Shown here: positions 1 to 11,362 of the stretch, in pieces
Layout of the letters: each line of letters starts with the position of its first letter
Numbering within the stretch: the first letter of the stretch is position 1
NCBI GenBank assembly: GCA_033725935.1
Contig: MU867104.1
Location: forward strand, 248,001 to 312,000
Direction: 5' to 3'
DNA length: 64,000 bases
DNA from: Cladorrhinum sp. PSN259
Lineage: Eukaryota; Ascomycota; Sordariomycetes; Sordariales; Podosporaceae
The notes under the pieces: model-generated
Databases searched by the model: none
Seen by the model: the letters and a program-made list of their open reading frames with translations, nothing else
What the model was told of the DNA's origin: nothing
Made by a program: the position numbers and the translations under genes

Positions 1-806
1 TGGAGGAGGGCGTGGGTGGTGAGATTGACTGCATCTCCCACCGACAAAGCCCGCGGCCCATCCTTGGAGGTCCTCGGTACCCGGTGCGACGTTGAACTGA
101 TTCATTGATCGGCTCGGCTTTCTTCTTTGATGCTTCCAACGCATTGCATGTCCCACTCTCCCACGGAGCAGGCGACGGGATGATCAGGCTCCAGTCTCGC
201 CCTTCTGCCACCCACATTGCACTCGCCCCATCCACGCCGCTGGGCTTCGATGCTTCGCCACTGCGAGAGTCAAGAGTGTCACTTTTTTATCTGGCAAATC
301 CCGGCGTGCCTGGCCAACACGGCAAATCATAAAATTTAAGAAATCACATTTGCTCAGTCTAAAATAGCAATACGTACTCACAAAGGTTAGGAGCAAATCT
401 TCCGCAACCACCTGAAGGCTTTTCAGTTGTCCATGTACATGGTACATGCAGACATTCATACACGTATGTACTAAGGTTTGTCCGCATTCCCAGAACGGCA
501 GGCAGGTAGGTCAGCCTCCCGAAGCGCATTTCCAAATATGCATTACTTCTCACCGCCTTCTTGCGGCCAATCTGAAACGGCACGACCCAAAACAGGTACT
601 CTCCACAAGCTGATGAATTGCGAAACTCTGGGGTATGCTCCACAGCTCATTGTTTTCTGCTTCTTCCCCTGCAACTGCAAGCACTGCCGCAAACAACAAA
701 GTATGGGATGCCGACGAAGGGCAGCGGTGATTCCATGAGAACTTGAATCTATCATAATCTATGACACGGATACGTGACTCCTTAAAAACATAGGTAGTTG
801 CTGTAG
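1..806. other. Intergenic, no gene recognised
   Basis: No reading frame here resembles a known protein and no RNA gene was seen. A perfect 12-bp palindrome CCATGTACATGG lies at 431-442. The rest is mixed-composition spacer. A gene starting outside the window could have its untranslated end here. Confidence 0.5.
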
Positions 807-1060
807 TTACCTCTTCTCCTTATCCTCCTCGAGCGACACAATACGGTTAATAGCAATCTTTTCGTCAGTGCTGTCCGAATCAACAGCAAAATAAGCAGCG
901 CGCATACCCTCGAAGCGAACGGATCTGACTTGATGATAGTATTGGGATAAATAAGCTCGCTGTTGGGCTTGGTATCGTTTGTGCTTGCGGACTTCACATC
1001 ATCGGGAACCAGCACTCTCGACAGGGACCTACTAGATGAATGTAAAGATTGTGAGCCGCT
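807..1060 (-). pseudogene. Degenerate fragment like the C-terminal end of glutaminyl-tRNA synthetase
   Basis: Read on the minus strand, about 920-807 encodes a stretch containing RFEGMRAAYFAVDSDS, then EKIAINRIVSL, ending EDKEKR-stop at 807-809. This resembles the last beta-strands of the anticodon-binding domain of class I glutaminyl-tRNA synthetases (an F/Y-F-x-V-D-x-D-S element followed by N-R-x-V-x-L). The part just upstream (about 1060-925, containing PNSELIYPNTII) also fits that domain, but lies in a different frame, so a one-base shift or a lost intron separates them. No catalytic domain or start was found between here and the macro-domain gene. I infer a relic or partial duplication rather than a working gene. 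The family assignment rests on memory of the motif. Confidence 0.4.
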
Positions 1061-1737
1061 GAATATGAGTTTCGGATTAGCGATAAGAAATGCCATGATA
1101 AGTGGCGGGGTTCCTGATTCTATTCAGGGTGAGCACCTACCTGATTTTAAGTTCTCAACAAAACGTCTAAAATATCAGAGTTATGGGCGGCTGGCGCGGG
1201 GCACCTCCCAGGCAGTTGTCAATGATAGAAGATGGAAAGATCTGTGAGATTCGAGAATCTGATTAAAGTCGCAAACACACAATCAATTAAACATGGTGGG
1301 TAAGTGAGAAAAGGTCTCTATAAATGTGAATGGTGTCTCTTTCATCGTTTGAAACCTTGAGCTACTAGTGCCTTGGTTTGTTTGGCAATTCAACTGCAAC
1401 GTTGAGACGACAGGGACTGAGAATATTTACCCCACCATCCCGAGCGTGTAAGCCGAGCACTCAGAAAAAGACACCCCGCATTCGCGGTTTGCAAAGCTTC
1501 CAGATCTTCCCAAATCAGTCTTGTCGCAAAGCTTGTTTAAGCTCCCAATCTCATTCACAGCGTAAACCCCAAAAATATGTTATTCGAAGCCACTGTTCCC
1601 ACCTTATCAGCTGAATAAAGTTTGCCCTTCCCCATCTGTTTGACCCAAAAGCTTCCTCCCGGGACTCCATTGCATTCCAGACCATAAATACAAGCAAGGC
1701 CAGCATTCCATCACCGCGAAACAGCCCATCTCAACAC
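1061..1737. promoter_or_regulatory. Upstream region of the macro-domain gene
   Basis: No gene is visible. A TATA-like CATAAATACA lies near 1682-1691, about 50 bp before the start codon of the macro-domain gene, and the stretch from 1600 to 1737 is C-rich as in many fungal leaders. No specific operator was recognised. Confidence 0.35.
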
Positions 1738-2654
1738 ATGATCGGACGTCGAATTGCGAAAATGACAATCATTCAGGCCGCCGATATTCCCAGCATTTCC
1801 CTTCTCTACAAGCTCCAGAAGCTTACGGCGGCACCCCCTGGATCAAAGCCGATTCAGACCCTCCATGGACCAAGCACCATCCCTGCCCCATCCAAGGCTC
1901 TCAACGACCGCGTTGCCCTCCTTCGTGGAGATATCACAACTCTCGCCGTCGATGCCATCGTCAATGCTGCTAATCGATCCCTTCTCGGCGGCGGCGGGGT
2001 CGATGGTGCCATCCACCGGGCCGCAGGTCCTGGTCTTTACGAGGAGTGCAAGACACTGAACGGCTGCGCGACTGGATCTGCCAAGATAACCGATGCCTAC
2101 GAATTGCCATGCAAAAAGGTCATTCATGCCGTTGGCCCCGTTTATAATCCAATGCGGCATGACAGAAGCGAGGAATTATTGGCTGGATGCTACACAAGGA
2201 GCTTGGAGTTGGCCGTCCAGCACCACTGCCGGACAATTGCCTTCAGCGGCATCAGTACTGGAGTATACGGGTACCCGAGTCGAGACGCCGCACCTGCTGC
2301 TCTGAGTGCTGTGCGCAAATTCCTGACCGGAGATCACGGGAACAAGATTGACAAGGTGGTGATTGTCACATTTGAGAGAAAGGACGTCGATGCTTATGAC
2401 GACGCCATCCCGTAAGCTTACCCCAATCCATTGAGAAACAACACTTGCGGTCGCTGACTCTGGCACTTATCTTACATAGGCTATACTTTCCACCGGTTCC
2501 TGAAGATGCTACAACAAAGTCTGGGTCGAAGGACGCTCAGGCGAAGCTGGATGCTGAAGCCGAGACTGTCGCCCAGGAGCTGCCGAATGCCCCGACGTCA
2601 GACCCATCTGACCCCGACCATATTGGCAAGAAGCAGAAGCAGGAGGATATATGA
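1738..2654 (+). CDS. Macro-domain protein (ADP-ribose binding/hydrolase, MacroD type)
   Basis: Two exons, 1738-2411 and 2480-2654, joined by a 68-bp GTAAGC...CATAG intron, give 282 residues. The macro domain covers about residues 55-225. It shows the MacroD signatures: VDAIVNAANRSLLGGGGVDG, where the Asn and the glycine run bind ADP-ribose, then GISTGVYGYP near the distal-phosphate loop. Members of this class remove mono-ADP-ribose from proteins or deacetylate O-acetyl-ADP-ribose. That activity is inferred from family membership. The tail of about 55 residues is Lys/Glu/Asp-rich, ending KKQKQEDI, and looks disordered. A second in-frame Met (residue 9) could also start translation. No neighbour is functionally linked. 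Confidence 0.9.
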
Positions 2655-3619
2655 GTATTAATCAAGACTGGGTATTATTGAAATGGGGGGCCGATCCCTC
2701 AGCACAGCGGGGAAGAAGACTTGAACAGGTTGGGCGTTGCTTTAACGGACTTTGCGCTGGCGTTTAATGGGTAGGGCATGGGAAAAGGGGATAGCTACCA
2801 ATAGCAGCAGGTACAAATAGGTTCAGGTAAAGCCATGTTGGCGTCGGAACAGGAATGACAATTAGGATTATTTGCTTCGTGGCTCATGAAGAGATCAAGC
2901 TTTCAGCTTCTGCGGCCTATACGACAGCAACAGGGAGCATCCCGCTGCAACGGTATGCATATTGTAACCCAACACACTTCTACACTCCCGAGCAGTCCTC
3001 GTATTGTATTCGGTTTATTGACCCGTTCAGTCACATCAAGTCACAATACCGAATTTTCACTTACAAATGCACTCATCGGCACTACCCTCGACGCGATAAG
3101 CTGGCGGGGAAAAGAAGTCGGGGTTTTGTCGATCAATCAAACGTGCCATCACGGTGAACATGGATGGTTGGATTCGGACCTTACTGTTAGCCCCTGACAT
3201 GCATCTGTTCGCAGACGCTCAAATAGACATCACCCACCACAAAAATCTGCTGATGTTAGTGTAGCGTGGGTATCGTGCTCAGATGGCCTATAAAGCCTCG
3301 ACTGCCTGTTTTGGATCTATGTTGCTTGCTCCTCACTCGAATATATATCTGGAGCACGCCTACGCATACTTGGAGGCTGGCCGGTAGCATCTTTGCTCCA
3401 CCAGTAGAACAATCTTCATCTCATCAACCTCTGTTCGTCTTACTAGTGGTTATATTTTGACCTTTGGCACGCATAGTACCTGTCTGGCCTTTCCACAGTT
3501 CCTTGTGAGTTTATCAAGTCTTGTCAAAGACACATTATCCCCAGGCATGCAGCAGAGGTGCCTGGCTAATCTAGTGCAGTTTTATTCTACTTTCAGACTT
3601 TCTAAGATCTCCGTTGAAG
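2655..3619. other. Intergenic region upstream of the S41 peptidase gene
   Basis: About 965 bp without a convincing gene; the short frames present look like chance. Candidate core-promoter AT stretches occur near 3285-3295 (TATAAAG) and 3341-3350 (ATATATAT), some 270-330 bp before the peptidase start codon. Confidence 0.4.
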
Positions 3620-6173
3620 ATGCATCGACTCTCATTTACCGTTCCGTTGGCCTTGCTTGCTCTCCTGGTCGAGCATGGACAAGGGAATTGCGCCGCCGAC
3701 AACTGCCTCCGGGCCATGAGGGCCACTCAGACTCCGGGTCGTCTTGAGACTGCTCAGTCATTATGTTCTGCCTTGACTGCTACATCCATGGCACACGCCT
3801 CCATACCGACGTTTGCCTCTAGTGCCTGTACTCACACTGAGGATGTTGGCTTCTCTTCCCGCTTGTCCAGTGCTTGCTCCTGTATTATGTCTACTACTGC
3901 AACCACCTTGTCTTCAACGACGGAAAACACCAGAACACCCACTCCGGCATGCGAGATTGTTAGCAGTTCATGGGCAGCACAGAAGGCTATCTCCCCCTCA
4001 GGTATGCTAGTGTCTTTCTTGTCTCTGGATGAACGGTTTGACTGTCTTAAAGCATCGTGAAGAAGAGCTAAAGAGAAAGTTTCCAGCTACACCAACTGTC
4101 ACCGCAGAGCTTGCCTACAACTGCCTGAATTCGGTGCCTCTGGGAAAGAATGCCGCAATCGAGCTTGTCGAAGCCATTGAGCCCTACCTAGAGTGGCAGA
4201 GTGATTCGGCATACAAAGCAGATCCACCCCAGGATTATTTCTTCCCTCCGCACGACGTGTTTGCCGCCCTCGCAAAAGTCAAGGCAAATCTACAAGCAGA
4301 TAAATATGCCAACGAGTATGAATTTCAAGAGGATTTATACATTAGCGTCTTTGGGAAAGCCCACGACGGGCACTTTGTCTTTTACCCGGATGCTTTGAGT
4401 CGTGCCTTTGAATGGGGACGAAGGAAAGCATTGGTCTCTATCAGCTCTGATGGAAGCTCCTTGCCTGTTATCAAGCTTTATGGTAAGTTTCTCTCGAGTC
4501 TGTAGCAGATCAGAGTGTGCTGATGTGACAAAGATGATCTTATTTCCTCACCATCTACCGCTTCCATTGTCCAGCTCATCAATGGCGTCGATGCAGCCAC
4601 CTACATTAAGGAACATATTTACAAGGCAACATATAACCAGGACCCCGATGCTGCTTATAATAGCATGTTTTATTCCAAGGCCAGTGTTGCAGCCGGCAGT
4701 CCATTGGGGTACTTTGCTGCCGGCGGCAGGATCCGATACATCTATCCGGGACCAAACACGACCGTCACCTTCGAGAACGGCACGGTCCTCACCCTGGAGA
4801 ACATCGCTGCCGTCAAGGCAAATATGACCGGAGTCACTGACGGAGCCTCATACTACGCCAAATTTTGCAGTCATAATGGGCCTATTTCGTCCACAACCTC
4901 CCAGCAAAGTCAGGTCAATGCTGCAGACAGCTCCGCTGTTGTCTCGGGATATCCCAAGCCGGTTATCATAACGTCAGATGAAGTCCTGTCGGGGTATTAC
5001 CTCGAGGGCCCAGACCTCGATGATGTTGCGGTCGTTGCCGTCTTATCATTTGGACCCAGCTCCATCGCCGAGTTCCAAGCCACCTTGCGAGATTTCCTCA
5101 GAGAAGCCCTGGCTGCAGGCAAGACGAAGCTCATAATTGACTTGCAGGGCAACGGAGGCGGCTACATCCTGCAGGGCTACGACTTTTACCGGCAGTTATT
5201 TCCCTCCATCACTCAGGAGGATTTCTCAAGGTGGAAAGAATCCGCCTCCTTCACGGCAGAGGCCCACATCGTCAGCGATCTCGTGGCAGGCGTGAATCCG
5301 CACACGGAAGCCTCTCGGGACCTCATCCTCACCTACCAGAGCTGGTTCAACTACCGCTACGACCTGAACCTGACAAACTCTCCGTTCCCTTCCTTCGACG
5401 CCAAGTTCCCCACGGACAACATTTACAAATCCACCCACTACACTTCTCTCATGCGTTGGAACATCAACGATAGCCTCACAACCATCAACACCACATTTGG
5501 CCTCGGCATCGAAATCGCCGGCTACGGCGCCCTCTCCAACCTTACCCAGCCGTTCGCGGCCGAGAACATCGTCCTCCTGTACGACGGCGCCTGCGCCTCA
5601 ACCTGCGCGATAGCCTCCTCCTTCTTACGGCACCAAGCAAACGTCAAATCCATAGCAATGGGCGGGCGTCCAAACCCAGGCCTGATCCAAGGCGTGGGGG
5701 GAGTAAAGGGAGCCCAGGTCCTCCAGTTCAGCAACGTCTACTCGTATGCTCAGAGGTACCTGCCATCTGCCCAGAACGACGCACAGAGGGCCGAGCTATC
5801 CAGGTTTTCATCTCTGCCGATGAACAGAAGCACTTCGGCCGCTCTAAACGTTCGCGACCAGATATTGCCGCAAAACCTCAAGGACGGAGTCCCGGCGCAA
5901 TTTATCAACGAAAAGGCAGACTGCCGGCTGTACTGGACCGAAGAGATGATCAAGGATGTGAGGGAGGTGTGGAATGCTGCGGCTCGGGCTGCGTTCAATG
6001 GCGCAGGGTGTGCAGCTGGTGGAATCGAGAAGACGGCTGAATCTGGCCAGAAAAAGGCTCAGAGGCCGCAAAGTAAACCTGGCGTGCGGATATCGGAGAC
6101 AGTTGAGAAGGTCAAAGCACCGATTGACGATGAGTTGTGGCTGGCACATCATGAACTGAGAGCTATTGAGTGA
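3620..6173 (+). CDS. Secreted S41-family (CPAF/UstP-like) serine peptidase
   Basis: Three exons, about 3620-4001, 4063-4482 and 4534-6173, give 813 residues. The first acceptor could be 4062 or 4065; both keep the frame. Residues 1-22 form a signal peptide (MHRLSFTVPLALLALL), followed by a Cys/Ser/Thr-rich region to about residue 120. A conserved N-terminal domain precedes the peptidase core, which includes KLIIDLQGNGGGYI near residues 465-478. The predicted nucleophile Ser is in the CAST motif near residue 623, inside YDGACASTCAIASSF. Many N-x-S/T sites support secretion. The family includes peptidases found next to ustiloxin-type RiPP genes, but most fungal members are solitary, and no UstY-like or precursor gene lies beside this one. 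Substrate unknown. Confidence 0.85.
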
Positions 6174-6685
6174 GGGGATACAGGATTTGGGTGGCACAAG
6201 TTCAGAGTTTGTATACTTGTTACTGATTAGTTAGATCCTCTCATACAGGTACCTCTATTTTGGTGTTCATCAGCATACAAACTTCGACGAGATGATGCAC
6301 TCGATTCAGAACTCAAACAAGGGAAAATGAGGCAAAAGAAGGCTAAGTATATATAGAAGCTCGAATTTTGGTATAAACATGTTGAGCCACGAGCGTAGCT
6401 AACGTGAGGTTACCCCTTACCCCCTTGTGGCAGGTAAACACAAGCCATGTGACGCCTCTGCACAGTATTATGCATCTGTGCGAGCTCACCCCAAAGCCAC
6501 GACGATCAAATTAGTACGATGGGTATTTGTAAAACAACTTCCACGAAACAAAACAAAATAGAGCTCCCTTTCCTCTTAGGGTTCTTAAAACTGAGTCGAG
6601 AGACCGTTGAACTCCAACCATCCCATATCTATCCTACCACTACGGAGGCGCGATATCCTAGACTCTGTCCGCACTCAAAAACAGC
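6174..6685. other. Convergent 3' spacer
   Basis: 512 bp between the tail of the S41 peptidase gene and the stop of the CFEM gene, which face each other. It must hold both polyadenylation regions. AT-rich runs such as AACAAAACAAAATAG (6547-6561) may belong to the CFEM gene's 3' end. No gene seen. Confidence 0.4.
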
Positions 6686-7371
6686 TTAGAGGAGAGCCAT
6701 AGCCGCAACAATACCACCAATGGCACCGAGGCCAGCAGCGGCAGTGGGTCTGGGGCCGAAGTTGGTGCTCTGGCTGGAGCTGCTCTGGGGAGAAGAACCA
6801 CCATTGGCGCTTCCGGTCGGGGTGGGAGTTGCGGCGCCAGAGCTAGAGCCACTGTTAGAGGCACCGGCAGATGGAGAGTTGCCGCCGGCAGTCGTGGTAG
6901 CGGAGGTCTTTGTGCTAGTCTGAGCACCGGTAGGCTTAGCGGTCGAGCACGAGACAGTGGTGGGAAGGGTAGTGACGCCGAAGGCGCTGCAGAGCTGTTG
7001 TGACAAGACGCGTCAGTAAATTGGTCCAATTGACGATTTTCTTGTGCTCAAACTTACCGAAACGGCGAAGACAATTGCCGAGGTCTGGGCGGGAGAGTCG
7101 CAAACACCAACGAGGCAGCAGGCGATGCTGTCAATGAAGGAGCTGTTCTCGCAGATACACTTGGGGTCGCTTCCGCAGTTACCAATGCCACCCTTAAGGT
7201 ATTGGTCGGCGCATTTTTGCTACAGTTGGAAGACGCATCCGTTAGCTACAGAGAAAGCGGCGCTTGAACGACGCGTTCCCGACTTACAGCACAAGGAGGG
7301 AGCGTGGGGCTGCCCTGAGCGGCAACGCTGGTGGCCAGAGCCAGAGAAAGGAGAACGGCAGGGACCTTCAT
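6686..7371 (-). CDS. GPI-anchored CFEM-domain cell-surface protein
   Basis: Three exons on the minus strand, 7288-7371, 7058-7219 and 6686-6994, joined in phase 0, give 184 residues. Residues 1-18 are a signal peptide (MKVPAVLLSLALATSVAA). The CFEM domain follows: PPCAQKC, GNCGSDPKCIC with the Asp that coordinates haem iron in characterised members, then ACCLVGVC and SLC. Nine Cys are visible, one more than the usual eight. A Ser/Thr/Gly-rich stalk (about residues 95-160) and a short hydrophobic tail ending AAMALL fit a GPI-anchor signal. CFEM proteins act at the plasma membrane or wall in haem/iron capture or in host interaction; which applies here is not shown by the sequence. Confidence 0.9.
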
Positions 7372-8929
7372 GTTGACGGATAAAGAATGTGGTGCGATGT
7401 AACGGTGGCTATAGGCGTAGATAGGGAGGTAAAGAATGGTGAAGAAGGAGAAACGAGAACGTCGATGGAGCAACGTCGTGGCTTGCCCGTCATTAAATAA
7501 CACACGGTACTCCTGGCACCCCAGAGCCAGAGATCAGAACAACCGGGATTGGCGATGTTCTGGAAAGTGGCGACCCAATGGGAGTCCTCTCTCCCAACAG
7601 GGGGGTTCGTTCGACCCCCATTGCTGGTTCCTGCAATTTTACGGGTCTGGGCCGAAGAGCTGCGCTGCAACCAGCCCCATCGTTTTGGCGTGGGAGCAGC
7701 TGCATTCTGCATCCATTCGATGACCGAATTCGAACTTGCAAAAGCCGTGATTGTCATTGTTTCGATCAAACGGCGTATCTAATACATGCCGCAGTTCGCA
7801 TAAGAACCGGATAGTTTGACAAGACTGGAGTGGACCAGTAACACAAGCTCTCCGCACACATTTAATTTGCATCTGTAGACGATCATCACAAGTTTTTCCG
7901 GAAATCTTTAAAAGGTGTTCTTCAACGTCATCATTTTACCCAGGTGCCACTGAGTACGGAGTCATGGTATCCGCATTCGTACAGACAAAGTGAATCTCAA
8001 CAGCGAACAACTCTCACCGTTCTTCAAATGCGAAATTGACCGCTTCACGCCGATGAACCAACCCCAACATCAAAGTCCAACAGTCAACCCTAGCCAATGT
8101 TTGATAGGCGGGTTCGCTGGCCTTGTCAGGTGGAGATGAGCTAGCGCATGCACCTGGGCCACATTGAGATCTGCGCGTATCCTGACATTGATGGACTGGA
8201 TCCACTTGAAACGATGAGCTATCAAAATAGATTCTTCTACTTGTTTGGAAGATATCCCCATCCGGACGATGATGGTGTTGCCGCGGTTTGCTGACATAAA
8301 CACCATCAGCTTTCCTGGCGCATTTAGTTGTCATGGAGCTCCAGAACACCCCCAAAAAAAACCCCCCCCAAAAAAAAGGTGTGATCCCAGGTCCATGAAA
8401 TTTCAGGTATAGATGTTGGACGAGTGAAACCACTCTTTCAGTTCTCTGGCGATCGATTCGATGCTTCAGAAATGCCGGTGACGGTTTAGTCCGACTCAAT
8501 TGAACCAACCCCGCAACCGAATGACCAAAGTGCCAAAATCTTCGAGATTTGGTGGCCCGGGGTACAACCGACCCCTTGTGCGTCACACGAGGCTATTGGT
8601 TCGTTGGGTGAACACAGGCAGCTCAGGCTCGAGCTCTTACCCCTGTCGGCCGCTTGGCACGCCTTGCAGCTGCACAGGATCGTTCTGGCCGGGAGCTGTG
8701 CCGTCTGCGCTCTGCGCCCCAGTCTCTGGGTGCTTGGCTTGGTTTCTTCTTCAACGTCCAGTGACCTCCAACAGAAAGTCAACAGAAACCCTTGGAAAGT
8801 TCCGACGACCTAAAGAGCTCTTCCATCAAGGTTCCCCCTTTTCTCTTACACAACACCGAACTTACCTGCGATGCGACTATCTTGAACTCGACTAAGCTAT
8901 CCTTCTTCACGGGAGAAACTCATACCAAG
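7372..8929. other. Divergent intergenic region (CFEM gene / MFS gene)
   Basis: About 1.56 kb serving as promoter region for both the CFEM gene (leftward) and the MFS gene (rightward). Frames of up to 190 codons on the minus strand (8014-8586) show no domain, signal or family resemblance and are taken as chance. A homopolymer block of alternating A and C runs sits at 8348-8379. No RNA gene was found. Confidence 0.45.
8348..8379. repeat. Alternating poly-C / poly-A tract
   Basis: Successive runs of C, A, C and A, each about 6-9 bases long. It is low-complexity DNA in a promoter-type spacer and prone to slippage and sequencing error. Confidence 0.8.
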
Positions 8930-10823
8930 ATGGGGTTGGGAATTCTCCAAGACAAATATTTGGGGGATGAGGTGCCCGGTATGAGAATCTAAAGTCACCA
9001 GTACCTTCATCGCTGGACGGTTGCGACTGACGATGTAAATTCTGCTGCAGGCACGACCAGATACTTTGACGACCCAGAACGACCGCAGTATGCCGAAGAT
9101 GGCGTTACCGGTTTGAAATGCGACAGAAGCGGACCGGTACCAATTATTCTGGTCCCTCAGCCATCAGATGATCCAAACGACCCATTGAACTGGCCACTTT
9201 GGAAGCGCGATCTCATCACCTTCATCCTATCTCTGACCGCCATTTTCGCGACTTGTCTGGGTCCGATTCTCGCTGCTAATACCTTGACCCTGACATTCGA
9301 CTTCGCGAAGCCTTTTACCAAGATCGCAGAGCTAACGGGCTGGTATCTGTTTGGAGTTGGAATCGCTGCCTTCTTCGTTGTACCCACCGGTCGCGTATGG
9401 GGAAAACGTCATCTCTTCGTCGGTGGCACAGTGTTGTTGATCATTACCGCTGCGTGGGGAGGCGCGTCAAGGAAACACTATGCCTCGATGGTGGCTTCCC
9501 GAATTTTCCAGGGTGTCGCAACAGCTCCGTTCGAATCTCTCGTCAATGCTGCAGTCGGTGATCTGTACTGCGTGCACCAGCGTGGAATTCGCATGGCTTT
9601 CACCAATTTGGCTGTGTTTGGGGGGGCATTCTTCACTCCCATTCTGGTTGGAAAAATAACCCATGTTATGGGGTGGTGGTGGACATTCTACTTCGTCACC
9701 ATCTTCGGCGCCTTGTGCTTGCCCGCAATCTACTTCTTATGTCCGGAAACTGCGTACTGCCGAGACCAAGCTCTGAATCTTGACTTTGGCAAAGATCAGA
9801 ACCAGCAGGAGCTGAACTCGGTGCCTAAGAAGCCTGCGGACACGATGGTCAATGACCCTGAGAAGGCGGCTGGGAACTCGAGTTTAAGCAACTCTCCTTC
9901 GACCCCCTCCGAGACCAAGCCTTGCCCTGCACCCGCAACACTAAGCCAGAAATTGAGGCTTTTCAATGGGCGCAAAACTGACGAGAAGTTCTGGAAGTTG
10001 CTCTTGCGCCCGATTCCCCTTTTCTTCCATCCCGCTTTCCTCTGGGCGTGCTTGATTCAGGGCCTGATGATTGGTTGGACTGTCTTCATCGGTGTTATTC
10101 TGGCTCAGTTTTTCATGTCAACCCCGCTCTGGTGGGGAGAAGTCAAGACTGGATATGCATACGCGGCTGCTTTTGCCGGCGCTATCGGCGGCTTCATCAT
10201 CGCTGGAGTTCTCTCAGACTGGAGCGCTCAGCGCATGACCAAGTGGAACAATGGAGTGTACGAGCCAGAGTTCCGTATCATTCTCGTCATCCCCATGATG
10301 CTCATTGGATGTACTGGTCTGTACGGATGGGGTATTACTGTCGACGGCCTGCTTCACGAAAAGTATCATTACACCGTGCCGTTGGCGTTCTTTGGTATGC
10401 AAGTGGCTGGCATGGTAATTGGCGCCGTGGCCAGTTCATTGTACATTGTGGATGCCTATCGTAAGTTTTTTGTTGTGGATTTTTGGAAGTATTTATCAAA
10501 GGTTACTAACTGTTTTTAGGCGACCTGGCAATTGAAGGCTTCACCATCATGATAGTCTTCAAGAATATCCTCAGTTTTGGGCTGACATTCAGTGCGTTCG
10601 AATGGCTCGTTACACTTGGAACCAAGGCAACGCGCCTCTTCATCATCGTTGGCTCCATCCAAGTGGTGGTGTGCCTCTCCAGTATCCCCATGTGTAAGTG
10701 GTCCACGGGGCTCGATCGTCACAGCTGCGTTTTGCTAACATTGTTGCTGCAGATATCTACGGTAAGAGGCTACGCGGCTATTTCCATCGCAATGACTGGC
10801 TCGCAAAGTTGGGTGTCAGGTGA
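8930..10823 (+). CDS. MFS transporter, fungal DHA1-like drug/solute:H+ antiporter type
   Basis: Four exons, 8930-8978, 9051-10460, 10520-10693 and 10753-10823, give 567 residues. The start is the ATG of a 16-codon first exon (MGLGILQDKYLGDEVP). A conserved DPNDPLNWPLWKRD box immediately before TM1 is typical of fungal DHA1 members. Six TM segments follow, with the TM2-3 loop reading GRVWGKRHLF. A long hydrophilic loop (about residues 235-310, Pro/Ser-rich) separates them from six more. The C-terminal tail contains YIYGKRLRGYFHRNDWL, also typical of the group. The last two introns split TM segments near the C-terminus, so the unspliced frame would lose the last TMs. The substrate cannot be read from sequence, and no biosynthetic genes adjoin it. 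Confidence 0.85.
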
Positions 10824-11362
10824 TGAATGAGTGTGTACGGCGGCGGATCTCTTGGGGCCTTTCTTTACTTCCTGGGTCCTAATTGTAAATCTTTGTAATA
10901 CTTGTTTCTAAGGGCTCCTCATGTCAAGGTTGGACACGCCCGAAGACACATACTAATTGGACATATACGTAACATGTACAAACTTCTCTGGGTAATTTTG
11001 TTCTCGGATTGCTCCCACATGAGGCCTCATTGGGTACCACAGCACTAGTGAAACCCGAGCACGTGAGTGTTAATACTCTAACTAATACTGTTATGGGGAT
11101 TGGTGTTTCCCTTGCCCCGTCAAATAATTTAAGAATGGCAACGGCATGGTAGCCAGTTGTAGACATGTATCCCTGAACTCTAAGCTTTTCTTTGGCATGT
11201 GATAGCATAACATTGCAGATTTTTCAGTATACCATTTCACAGGAAAAACCAGCTTCAAACACAAAATAACAAAAGCCGCCTGCTTGAGTAAATCGCAAAA
11301 ACAAAGATGTACACGGAAAAAAAGAAACGATGCCAATTATCCACAACCCCTTTTTTTCAGTC
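10824..11362. other. Convergent 3' spacer
   Basis: 539 bp between the stops of the MFS transporter and SDR genes, which converge. It holds their polyadenylation regions. Nothing else was recognised. Confidence 0.4.

Noticed and set aside
8014..8586. 190-codon minus-strand frame
   Set aside because: No signal, domain or family resemblance, crosses an A/C homopolymer block, and lies in a divergent promoter region.
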